Assembly: GCA_002732995.1 (NCBI GenBank)
Contig: NVTS01000013.1
Span: forward strand, 7,297 to 12,661
DNA from: Marinosulfonomonas sp.
Lineage (GTDB): Bacteria; Pseudomonadota; Alphaproteobacteria; Rhodobacterales; Rhodobacteraceae
DNA: 5,365 bases
Reading direction: 5' to 3'
In this document: in pieces, positions 1-5,365 of the stretch
Layout: each line of letters opens with the position of its first letter
Position numbering within the stretch: the first letter of the stretch is position 1
Notes under the pieces: generated by a model
Told to the model about the DNA's origin: nothing
The model's database searches: none
The model's input: the letters and a program-made list of their open reading frames with translations, nothing else
Program-made: the position numbers and the translations under genes

Positions 1-134
1 GACATCACCAATGACGCGATATCAATCTCTGACAAGGCATCACCCAGAACGCGGGTTAAGGCCTCTTGGCGAGCGTCTTTGATGCCCGGCGGTAAAAGGG
101 AGAGGGGAACAAGAGGGGCGGCGGGATTAGACAT
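1..134 (-). CDS. I: Baseplate/tail protein I (P2 gpI-like), N-terminal fragment, gene continues past left edge
   Basis: Only the first 44 codons are in the window. The reading frame is open to the left edge. The N-terminus has a proline-rich lead, then SLLPPG, then a helix with ALTRVLGDAL. This resembles the start of P2-type tail protein I, which opens with an LLPPG-like motif before an amphipathic helix. In P2, gpI (about 176 residues) is a baseplate-periphery protein that connects the wedge to the tail fibre. The ATG is at 134 and overlaps the end of J by 8 bases (ATGTCTAA). It is preceded by the strongest Shine-Dalgarno in the window. Position directly after J fits the conserved W-J-I order, and the fibre gene would be expected next, outside the window. 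The family call rests on short sequence plus strong synteny. Confidence 0.82.
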   Translation of the reverse strand, partial: MSNPAAPLVPLSLLPPGIKDARQEALTRVLGDALSEIDIASLVM

Positions 135-1266
135 TTTCCACCTCCTCGATATTTATGGCCAAGGCACCGATTTGCGCAAAGCTGGTTGCTGGCAGGTCAG
201 TGAAATCAAACGCTGGCCCTGTCACGCCGACAACACCGGCAATCGCCCGCACGGCTTCCACAAGGGCTGTTGGGGCGATCTGTGCGCCCAATGACAAGCG
301 CCATTCGGCAAAGCGATCACGAATTAAAGCCTCGGCACGATCCTGCACCCCATCGGCCATGCCTTGCGTGACCTTCAGCGTCATCACCACATCAAAGATG
401 ACATTGGTGGCCTTGCTGATTGAAACATAATCACCCATTGGGATCATGGTTTCAGCATCAAGGTATGCCAAGATTTCAGCATCCATCAGATTGCTGGAAA
501 CGCCATCAATCATCAAAGGCGTGATCTCGATATAGCCGGGCTGGGTGCGGATCACTTCTACATCAGAAATCAGAGCGCTGACGGCTTTCACATTCTCGAT
601 ATAGCCTTGGCGTGATCCACCTTTGGACAGCCGCTCAAATGCATTTGCAATCCGAATGCGAAACCGATCATCGCTTTCAATGTCGGCACCGCCATCGCTG
701 ATCAGAACATTGGCAACAGCAGAAACAAACGCAACCGGATCAAGAATATCTTCAATTTGGCCAAGCTGTAGATCGTTGTAAGCCCCGCCCGCCTGATCAG
801 CGGTGACATCAACATCGCCAGTTAGATTGCCCGCTGCAATCACCAGCTCTTTGGCCGTGGTGAAGATCAGATCACTGCCGGCAGAAACCCGTGTGCCTTG
901 GGCAATGATCACGGCAGTTGCGCGGATGGCTGATAGGGTGAAGCGAACATTGGATTGCGCGGGTTGTGCCTTCAGGCGGTACGTTGACACATTGGCCCCG
1001 ACCTCATCCAAATGCCGCCCTTCGGCCCAGATCGCCCGATTTTGCAAAACAGCCGCTTGCGCGCCCTCGGCCACCATTGAAACGACGTAGGTCAGCAGAT
1101 CAATAAAGAACATTTCTGTTTGGGCGGGATAAAGGGTGCGGCCCGTTTCAGCCTCAAACTTTGTCACCAAGGATTTTTTGATTTTAGCGGTGTCGCGTTG
1201 GAAAAAATCAGGCACGGCAGCGGCGCGCAGCTCATCCAGCGAAAATGTTGCGGGTTGATCGGCCAT
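127..1266 (-). CDS. J: Baseplate assembly protein J (gpJ / Mu gp47 / T4 gp6 family)
   Basis: The protein has 379 residues and is complete. J proteins form the baseplate wedge ring that surrounds the hub and transmits the contraction signal. Visible features in order: an N-terminal helical part with GRTLYPAQTEMFFIDLLTY at about 42-60; an ALA-rich helix ending in GRHLDEVGANVSTYRL (83-98), the typical 'LD.iG...' segment; a beta-rich section at about 104-192; the conserved ESDDRFRIRI at 197-206; then GGSRQGYI and a mixed alpha/beta C-terminal domain with a helix at about 302-325. P2 gpJ has about 302 residues and lacks most of the 104-192 section. Here that insertion resembles the beta domain of Mu gp47-type J proteins. 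The ATG at 1266 overlaps the W stop as TAATG and has GGAGAG nine bases upstream. The end overlaps I by 8 bases. Family assignment is firm; the domain comparison with P2 and Mu is from memory. Confidence 0.93.
   Translation of the reverse strand: MADQPATFSLDELRAAAVPDFFQRDTAKIKKSLVTKFEAETGRTLYPAQTEMFFIDLLTYVVSMVAEGAQAAVLQNRAIWAEGRHLDEVGANVSTYRLKAQPAQSNVRFTLSAIRATAVIIAQGTRVSAGSDLIFTTAKELVIAAGNLTGDVDVTADQAGGAYNDLQLGQIEDILDPVAFVSAVANVLISDGGADIESDDRFRIRIANAFERLSKGGSRQGYIENVKAVSALISDVEVIRTQPGYIEITPLMIDGVSSNLMDAEILAYLDAETMIPMGDYVSISKATNVIFDVVMTLKVTQGMADGVQDRAEALIRDRFAEWRLSLGAQIAPTALVEAVRAIAGVVGVTGPAFDFTDLPATSFAQIGALAINIEEVENV
138..147 (-). promoter_or_regulatory. Ribosome binding site of gene I
   Basis: On the minus strand this reads GAGGAGGTGG, followed by AAA and the ATG at 134. 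It is a near-perfect anti-16S match and is stronger than the other start signals in the window. It lies inside the last codons of J, so I can be initiated independently as well as by coupling to J. Confidence 0.8.
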
Positions 1267-1694
1267 TATGCGACTCTCCGATCAACGCTTGTGCCAACAG
1301 ACACTTCGGTCACCCGCAGATCATCCAGCACGCTTTCGCTTGGTCTCCAATAGATATTGCAGGCAAAATGCGCCTCGCCAATCTGCACAACCTTGACCTC
1401 TTGAAGCACAATGCGCGGCTCCCACATGGTCAAAGCATCCCAGACAACGCGGGTGACGTTCGGGATGGCGATATCGGCATGGCGGTCAATATAGGGCGCA
1501 AGATCGCAGCCCTTTTCAGGCTCGGTGGGAACCGATCCGAGCGGCGTTAAGATCAGGTTTGAAATGGATTGGTGCAAATCATCAACGGCCACAACGATCT
1601 CGCTATAGATCGGCGGCACCACTCCGGTGACCGGATCAGCGCGCCCAACCTTATGGGACCAATGCTTAAAAGGGATGGTGTTTTTGTTCTGCAT
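1266..1694 (-). CDS. W: Baseplate assembly protein W (gpW / T4 gp25 family)
   Basis: The protein has 142 residues from the ATG at 1694. gpW and gp25 proteins have a lysozyme-like fold name in databases but act structurally, anchoring the wedge at the hub and sheath start. Visible features: an N-terminal IPFKHW motif (7-12), seen at the start of related W proteins; DDLHQSISNLILTPLGSVP (38-56), the core helix and 'TPLGS' turn; then an acidic KGCDL (61-65), where the family has the conserved 'fGc.l'; and MWEPRIVLQEVKV (90-102), the 'WEPRi' strand. P2 gpW is shorter (about 115 residues); the difference is mainly N-terminal. An in-frame TTG at 1724 would add 10 residues but lies at the U-tract of a terminator and is rejected. 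No good Shine-Dalgarno precedes 1694, and a small hairpin sits just upstream, so start efficiency may be low or regulated. It overlaps J by one base. Confidence 0.92.
   Translation of the reverse strand: MQNKNTIPFKHWSHKVGRADPVTGVVPPIYSEIVVAVDDLHQSISNLILTPLGSVPTEPEKGCDLAPYIDRHADIAIPNVTRVVWDALTMWEPRIVLQEVKVVQIGEAHFACNIYWRPSESVLDDLRVTEVSVGTSVDRRVA
1274..1279 (-). promoter_or_regulatory. Ribosome binding site of gene J
   Basis: On the minus strand this reads GGAGAG, nine bases before the ATG at 1266, inside the last codons of W. It supports that start. The TAATG junction also allows termination-reinitiation coupling from W. Confidence 0.65.
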
Positions 1695-1697
1695 ACA

Positions 1698-1710
1698 GCC
1701 GTGATACGGC
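1698..1710 (-). other. Small hairpin just upstream of the W start codon
   Basis: The minus strand reads GCCGT-ATC-ACGGC, a perfect 5-bp stem with a 3-base loop, ending 3 bases before the ATG of W. It occupies the place where a Shine-Dalgarno would be expected. A stem of this size can occur by chance, but its position and the lack of an SD make an effect on W translation possible. That role is inference. Confidence 0.4.
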
Positions 1711-1722
1711 GCAACAGGATGC

Positions 1723-1746
1723 AAAAAAGGCGGACAACTGTCCGCC
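1723..1746 (-). terminator. Intrinsic (Rho-independent) terminator between V and W
   Basis: On the minus strand, GGCGGACA-GT-TGTCCGCC is a perfect 8-bp inverted repeat with a 2-base centre (in practice a 7-bp stem with a 4-base loop). It is followed directly by six T residues. It begins 9 bases after the TGA of V. The GC-rich stem and immediate U-tract are the classic intrinsic terminator form, and the orientation matches the operon. It would end transcripts from T-U-X-D-V before W-J-I unless there is read-through or antitermination. The plus strand has no T-tract after the stem, so it is not bidirectional. Confidence 0.82.
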
Positions 1747-1755
1747 CGTCAGATA

Positions 1756-2250
1756 TCAGACAGGTGTACCGGTATTGGATAGACCCGACTTGATGCCGCT
1801 ATGCTTGTGCTTATCACTGATATCAACGCCGTTATGCGTCAAAGTGGCGCTTACCAATTCAATTGCACTGGCAATGATTTTCAGGGGGCCGGACGTGTTG
1901 ACGGTTACCGCGCCGCTGCCTGTGTTTATGTGAACAAAACCGTCTGCCCAGACAAGCCCGATATCACCATTTGATGAATGTGGTGGCGGGTTTTGACTAT
2001 TATATTTTGACCCGATGATGCTGCCGTCTTCGCCCTTGGCATCCATCGCACACCAAACTTCTTCGCCCATGGCTGGCATCATGAATGTCTGGGTGCCGAT
2101 GGTGGATTTTGCCAGCACATCAATCCATGCGGAAACCATCCCGTCTTCATCTTCAAAGCGCACTTTGACCCGCATCTTGGCAGGATCACGGTCCACAATG
2201 ATGCCGCGTTTGTTGGTGCTGTTTGCCTGTTGTTGCTCATTATCGCGCAT
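1756..2250 (-). CDS. V: Baseplate central spike protein V (gpV / Mu gp45 family)
   Basis: The protein has 164 residues. V trimers form the membrane-piercing spike at the tip of the tail tube. Visible features: a short polar N-terminus with Asn/Gln run (1-13); an OB-fold at about 14-90, with RGIIVDRDPAKMRVKVRF at 15-32, PAMGEEVWCAMD at 59-70 (the 'P..GE.v' strand) and GSIIGSKYN at 76-84; then a repetitive beta region (95-147) expected to form the triple-stranded beta-helix. Near the end, HKH (148-150) matches the HxH motif that binds an iron ion at the apex of the P2 gpV spike. The end SNTGTPV resembles other V C-termini. P2 gpV has 211 residues, so this spike is shorter, mainly in the helix. 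The start at 2250 was chosen over an in-frame start 60 bases further upstream (2310) because GGGGGAA lies 7 bases before it and because it gives the operon-typical short overlap with D (11 bases). An intrinsic terminator follows. Confidence 0.93.
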   Translation of the reverse strand: MRDNEQQQANSTNKRGIIVDRDPAKMRVKVRFEDEDGMVSAWIDVLAKSTIGTQTFMMPAMGEEVWCAMDAKGEDGSIIGSKYNSQNPPPHSSNGDIGLVWADGFVHINTGSGAVTVNTSGPLKIIASAIELVSATLTHNGVDISDKHKHSGIKSGLSNTGTPV

Positions 2251-3238
2251 CGACCAATTCCCCCGTTGAATAATACCCGCTGCGATCCAGACTATGGCTG
2301 GAACTATCAATCAGGCGCTTGCCAGAATACTTGCCGAACCCCAGCAATTCTACTGTGTTGCCCGCAATCAGGCGCGTGGTGCCAACCATGCTGACGGTGC
2401 CGGTAAAGCCTTTTCTGTTGGCATAATGCATCTCTGATTTCAGGCGAGCGGCGGCATGGGCTGGGTTTTCAAAGCGCTCGCCTGACAGGCGCAATGTGTC
2501 ACCGGTTTTGACCCGATCATCGGTTTCACTGTGCTCGGTGTTTTTTGCGGTGTCTTGATCAAGGTAGGTCGCCTTGCCCTTTGCAAAGGTTCCGGTGCTT
2601 TTGAATTTGAAATCATAATCAATCAGGCCGCTGCCGTGGCGCGACACCTGCAATGCAGCGTTCTGACCATCAATGGATTTGAAGCTGGTAAACACCGCGA
2701 CATCAGCGCGAATGCCAAAATAATGACCGGTTTCCTCGGCCAGACGCTTCAGGAATTCCAGATCACGTTCACGGCGTTGGGTGATGCGTTTGAAGAATAA
2801 ATCATCAATGTCACCTTCTAACTTCAGACCAAGATCACCGGTCACTTTGGCGATGACGGATCTCAGCTTTTGATTTTCAAAGCCCCTGGTTCTTTTTGTG
2901 CGCAAAGCCTTGGTAATAGGGGCCGCAAGCCCACGCATGGTCATCATATCGCCGGATCGAGACCCGGTTGTGTTTGGTTCATCCATTTCAAAGACCCCAC
3001 ACGGTAGAATGCCGCCCAGACCATCAAATATGGTCAACTGCATGGTATCGCCATGTTCGGGCTTCCATGATCCTTGCCAGCGCCCGTCCTTGTCGTGGAC
3101 CGTAACGTCAATTTCATCGGCCTTGCCATGGACATGATCCACGTAATTGATTGAGGTGGTCAGCGTGTCCAGATCGCCGCTGATATCAACACCGCGATAG
3201 AACAGCTGGAAAGAGGGTGCAGCAATACCGCTAAACAT
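2240..3238 (-). CDS. D: Tail hub protein D (late control protein gpD; gp27/VgrG-like hub)
   Basis: The protein has 332 residues. gpD is the baseplate hub that joins the tail tube to the V spike, structurally related to T4 gp27, Mu gp44 and the N-terminal part of VgrG. The name 'late control protein D' is historical. Visible features: PSFQLFYRGVDIS at 8-20; GKADEIDVTVHDKDGRWQGSW at 38-58, the 'aD.l.itl.D.dg.W...W' signature of this family, followed by GDTMQLTIF (63-71); then PCGVFEMDE (79-87) with a Cys where many have 'G.f.iD'; QRRERDLEFLKRLAEETGHYF at 154-174, the conserved 'q...eSd..FL.RLAee.G' helix; and a C-terminal barrel with GNTVELLGFGKYSGKRLI (293-310). P2 gpD has about 387 residues. 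The ATG at 3238 gives an 8-base overlap with X (ATGTTTAG). An in-frame upstream start at 3298 would overlap X by 68 bases and is not preferred. An AAAGG-type site lies upstream. Confidence 0.94.
   Translation of the reverse strand: MFSGIAAPSFQLFYRGVDISGDLDTLTTSINYVDHVHGKADEIDVTVHDKDGRWQGSWKPEHGDTMQLTIFDGLGGILPCGVFEMDEPNTTGSRSGDMMTMRGLAAPITKALRTKRTRGFENQKLRSVIAKVTGDLGLKLEGDIDDLFFKRITQRRERDLEFLKRLAEETGHYFGIRADVAVFTSFKSIDGQNAALQVSRHGSGLIDYDFKFKSTGTFAKGKATYLDQDTAKNTEHSETDDRVKTGDTLRLSGERFENPAHAAARLKSEMHYANRKGFTGTVSMVGTTRLIAGNTVELLGFGKYSGKRLIDSSSHSLDRSGYYSTGELVDAR
2258..2264 (-). promoter_or_regulatory. Ribosome binding site of gene V
   Basis: On the minus strand this reads GGGGGAA, 7 bases before the ATG at 2250. 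It is an imperfect but purine-rich site and decides between this start and the upstream in-frame start at 2310, which would bury 70 bases in D. Confidence 0.5.
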
Positions 3239-3491
3239 AATTGCCAACCTTTCGCTTCCAAGGCGGCAAATCACTGTCATCAACCTCGTCGGTATCAATG
3301 ATTGGAACGATCAGCTTGATGCCAGACGATAAGATCATTGGCGGCACTCTGACAGGGTCCAGAAACAAACTGCGGTTGGCTTCCAGCAACACGGATTGTT
3401 TGGCCGCATCGCCATAATAGCGGTAGGCGAGTAAATCCCACCGGTCACCGTCGATGGTCAAATGTTCAAAATGCCCGTTAGATGCACTCAT
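3231..3491 (-). CDS. X: Tail protein X (gpX, LysM-like)
   Basis: The protein has 86 residues. gpX is a small LysM-fold baseplate or hub protein needed for tail assembly. Visible features: GDRWDLLAYRYYGD at 15-28 is the family hallmark (P2 has a GDTLD...RYYG segment); EANRSL (37-42) resembles the LysM 'l..aNp.l' position; then PPMILSSGIKLIVP (50-63) matches the final strand. After this comes an acidic linker (DTDEVDDSD, 66-74) and LPPWKR near the C-terminus. P2 gpX has about 67 residues, so this one has a longer tail after the LysM core. The ATG at 3491 lies 3 bases after the U stop, and the end overlaps D by 8 bases. In P2 itself X sits in the lysis/head-side cluster; here it stands between U and D, as in many other P2-related prophages. 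Confidence 0.92.
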   Translation of the reverse strand: MSASNGHFEHLTIDGDRWDLLAYRYYGDAAKQSVLLEANRSLFLDPVRVPPMILSSGIKLIVPIIDTDEVDDSDLPPWKRKVGNYV

Positions 3492-3494
3492 GTC

Positions 3495-3971
3495 CTAACG
3501 CCTCACATTGGGGTTGGTGCTGGCTTTGCGACTGATTGCGGGTGCCAGTGCTTTGGCCATTGATGTCAGCAGCCCAAACAGGCTTTTGGTTGGCGCTTCC
3601 AGCAAGGTGATGGTTGCTTCAACCCGAACAATGCCACCAGACCGGTTGGTTTTTGTGACGGTAATTTCTAGGCTTTCGACCACGTAGCGTTTGCCAACGA
3701 ACACGCCTGATGTGAACATCAGTGGCAAGGCTGTTTTCATAGCAAAGGCGAGTTCCAGTTTGTTCAGCTCGGAACGTGGATTGCAGAATTCTTCAGAAAA
3801 GAAAAAATCAAAACTCTGGGTGTCCAGCTCTTCGCCGATTTCATGCAAAACAGGCTTGCCCCGCGTCACGTCATATTGCGCAAACGTGTTGGTGCGGGTG
3901 ATGCTGTGGCCGGTTGGCCCGGTCAAGGAATTTGACCCCATCGGGATTGATCCAAAATGTAGGGCAATCAT
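3495..3971 (-). CDS. U: Tail terminus protein U (gpU family)
   Basis: The protein has 158 residues, close to P2 gpU (about 159). U proteins cap the tail tube at the head-proximal end and help to stop polymerisation of tube and sheath. Visible features: a beta-rich N-terminus; GKPVLHEIGEELDTQSFDFFFSEEF at 38-62, which matches the family segment where a target 'g.p.l...g...d.i.l...f' is followed by a strand; PRSELNKLELAFA at 65-77, a helix; GVFVGKRYVVESLEITVT at 89-106; and a final strand VRVEATITLLE (115-125). The last 33 residues are basic and probably flexible. The start codon directly follows the tape measure stop codon (TAG-ATG), and AGGAAGG lies 8 bases upstream, which fixes this start. 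Position straight after the tape measure gene is the conserved T-U order. Confidence 0.93.
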   Translation of the reverse strand: MIALHFGSIPMGSNSLTGPTGHSITRTNTFAQYDVTRGKPVLHEIGEELDTQSFDFFFSEEFCNPRSELNKLELAFAMKTALPLMFTSGVFVGKRYVVESLEITVTKTNRSGGIVRVEATITLLEAPTKSLFGLLTSMAKALAPAISRKASTNPNVRR

Positions 3972-5365
3972 CTAAAACGCCTTCCTGTCTTCGCGGGCTT
4001 CTTCATCATCAATCAAGCGTTTAATATCGCGCTTATGCTCATTCAGTAATTGTTTGAACGAGGCTTGGGTTTCCGGTGTGCCGCCAGTGATGGTGATATT
4101 GCCATAGGTTACATTGATGCCACCGCGTGACGGCGACCTGCCACCGCCTGATTTGGCGATGCTCGATGATGTGCCGGCAGACCGGGCTTGATCCGCACGG
4201 GGCAAGATGGACTGTGCCGCACTGGATGGAATGGCGGTGCTAGCGATGGCCATATCGGACATCACAGGGGATGCCGCCGCCATTGTTGCTGCCGCTGCAA
4301 TGCGCATGGCTTTGACCATTGGTTCGCCGCGTATGGACATGGCGATGGTTTCGCCAAACTTCAGGCGGTGGATATCTGACAGCGGGCCGGTTTTTGCGGG
4401 GGATGATGGCAGGTGGTCACGCACTTGCTGGGTGGCGGCACGGGTGGCCTCAATCACGGCCCCTGTGCCTTGGCGGATGCCCGCTGCAAGAGTTTTCATC
4501 AGGGCGACACCCTGATTTGTGAAATCGGTTCGATCCAACAAAATTGAGATCGCGCCAACCGCTGTTGCAACACCTTTCAAAGTGGCATCAGCGGCTTTGG
4601 TAATTACAGGAAATTGCTTGGTCAATTTGTCAGCCGCAACAACGGCTTCCAACAATGTTTTAGGGTCTTCAATTAACTTGACCGGTTGCGTATGGCTCGC
4701 TCTGAATTGTTCCATTTTTGCCAAGACGGCCAACTGCTTTTCGCTCATTTGGGAACGATCAAGCGCGCCGGATTTGACCATAGATTGCTTTGTGATTTGC
4801 TCAATGTCGATCGGTGGCTTGCTTTCAAAAAGGGCAAACGCATCCTTTACCCAATTGGGCATCTCAGGGATCATATCCCAAATGCCGGACGCCGCATTGC
4901 CAAACCAGCTGGTGACAGATGTCCACGCGCTGGTGAGGGCATCCAGTGAGATCAGAGCGCCCCAATCAATGCCGGTCATGCCAGCGAGTGCCGTTCCCCA
5001 CTTTGAAAAGTCAGGCAACCAATCACCGGCAAATATGGCTTTGATGCCAGCCCATGCCGCGCTGGCCAAATCCTTGGCGGTTTCTAGCGGTTGTGAAATT
5101 GCATTGGCAATGCCAGCCCAGTTTTGGATCACCATGCCCAGTGGCGTCCATGCAAAGGCTGTTTTCATCCAATCCCAAACTACGGTCGCAGCGGATTTAA
5201 TGCCATCCCAAATGGCTTTGAAATAAGGCGCAATCGCATCCCAGTTTTTATAGATCAGGTAAACCCCACCAGCCACAGCAGCAATCGCCAGCATCACAGG
5301 ATTGGCCATCAGAGCGGCGGACAGCAGCCCAAGCCCTGTTGCGATCTGCACCAATCCTGCCGCTG
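3972..5365 (-). CDS. T: Tail tape measure protein (gpT-like), C-terminal part, gene continues past right edge
   Basis: The last 463 codons of a gene that enters from the right edge; a TTG at 5354 is an internal leucine codon, not a start. Tape measure proteins span the tail lumen, set tail length and are ejected with the DNA. Visible features, counted from the first full codon: a hydrophobic Ala/Leu/Val-rich helix at about 7-38, likely membrane-active; a Trp-rich section (41-171) with 14 Trp, many spaced 9-13 residues apart; a helical, charged middle (180-250) with no Trp; TLAAGIRQGTGAVIEATRA, then DHLPSSPAKTGPLSDIHR, the conserved 'LP.SPAK.GPL' motif of tape measures; an Ala/Ser/Gly-rich low-complexity stretch; and INVTYGNITITGGTPETQ with a final charged helix, a typical C-terminal ending. 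TAG abuts the U start. Total length cannot be given. Confidence 0.93.
   Translation of the reverse strand, partial: AAGLVQIATGLGLLSAALMANPVMLAIAAVAGGVYLIYKNWDAIAPYFKAIWDGIKSAATVVWDWMKTAFAWTPLGMVIQNWAGIANAISQPLETAKDLASAAWAGIKAIFAGDWLPDFSKWGTALAGMTGIDWGALISLDALTSAWTSVTSWFGNAASGIWDMIPEMPNWVKDAFALFESKPPIDIEQITKQSMVKSGALDRSQMSEKQLAVLAKMEQFRASHTQPVKLIEDPKTLLEAVVAADKLTKQFPVITKAADATLKGVATAVGAISILLDRTDFTNQGVALMKTLAAGIRQGTGAVIEATRAATQQVRDHLPSSPAKTGPLSDIHRLKFGETIAMSIRGEPMVKAMRIAAAATMAAASPVMSDMAIASTAIPSSAAQSILPRADQARSAGTSSSIAKSGGGRSPSRGGINVTYGNITITGGTPETQASFKQLLNEHKRDIKRLIDDEEAREDRKAF
3980..3986 (-). promoter_or_regulatory. Ribosome binding site of gene U
   Basis: On the minus strand this reads AGGAAGG, 8 bases before the ATG at 3971, within the last codons of the tape measure gene. 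It is a good match to the anti-Shine-Dalgarno and confirms the U start. Confidence 0.7.

Noticed and set aside
1695..1724. Ten-codon N-terminal extension of W starting at a TTG
   Set aside because: The TTG lies in the T-tract of the terminator hairpin and has no ribosome binding site. The IPFKHW motif of W proteins begins just after the ATG at 1694.
1695..1755. A promoter for W-J-I in the V-W gap
   Set aside because: I looked for -35/-10-like boxes on the minus strand and saw none that are convincing; the space after the terminator is only 28 bases.
2251..2310. Twenty-codon N-terminal extension of V
   Set aside because: It would overlap D by about 70 bases and adds a hydrophobic lead not expected in a spike protein. 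The ATG at 2250 has a purine-rich site and the operon-typical overlap.
2440..2622. Second minus-strand open frame of 60 codons within D
   Set aside because: It is out of frame inside the well-conserved C-terminal half of D, and no motif or start signal supports it.
3239..3298. Twenty-codon N-terminal extension of D
   Set aside because: It would overlap most of the C-terminal third of X. The ATG at 3238 gives an 8-base overlap, matching other junctions, and directly precedes the conserved N-terminal D sequence.
4519..5226. Long plus-strand open frame of 235 codons opposite the tape measure gene
   Set aside because: It lies wholly antisense to a firmly recognised tape measure region, has no recognisable domain, and no start signal or neighbour supports it. 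Long antisense frames are expected opposite Ala/Gly-rich coding sequence.
1..5365. A novel defence, toxin or mobile system hidden among the tail genes
   Set aside because: All sequence except 61 bp is covered by recognisable tail genes in tight order. No tRNA, CRISPR array, insertion sequence, att-like repeat or cargo gene was seen.

Overview
The window is one contiguous block of contractile-tail (myovirus-type) structural genes, all on the minus strand, so transcription runs from right to left. Both ends are cut: the tape measure gene enters from the right edge and the baseplate gene I leaves at the left edge. The proteins match the P2 tail set: tape measure (T), tail terminus protein (U), LysM-like tail protein (X), hub protein (D), central spike (V), and the baseplate wedge or periphery proteins W, J and I. 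The source is a P2-like prophage or phage, or a phage-derived tail particle (tailocin) of a bacterium. No capsid, terminase, lysis, integrase or host gene falls inside the window, so the sequence does not decide between these. The moderate base composition, the gene order with X next to D, and the style of the proteins recall prophages of Alphaproteobacteria. That host guess is an inference of low certainty.

Layout in transcription order: tape measure C-terminal part (3972-5365), U (3495-3971), X (3231-3491), D (2240-3238), V (1756-2250), W (1266-1694), J (127-1266), I (1-134, start only). Nearly all junctions are tight. The T stop abuts the U start, U-X has 3 bp, X/D overlap by 8 bp, D/V by 11 bp, W/J by 1 bp (TAATG) and J/I by 8 bp. 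This is the pattern of a translationally coupled operon. The single real intergenic space is 61 bp between V and W. It holds a textbook intrinsic terminator and then a second small hairpin against the W start codon. No promoter was recognised in the window.

How the genes work together: the tape measure sets tail length inside the tube, and U caps the tube and sheath at the head-proximal end. D forms the hub beneath the tube, X helps at the hub, and the V trimer is the membrane-piercing spike. W and J build the wedges around the hub, and I links the wedges to the tail fibres, whose genes should lie beyond the left edge. Every complete gene looks intact, with no frameshift or premature stop, so the tail module appears functional.

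I found no previously undescribed system here. The items most worth a second look are the terminator and hairpin pair inside the operon, the Trp-periodic section of the tape measure, and the long Mu gp47-like form of J in an otherwise P2-like set.
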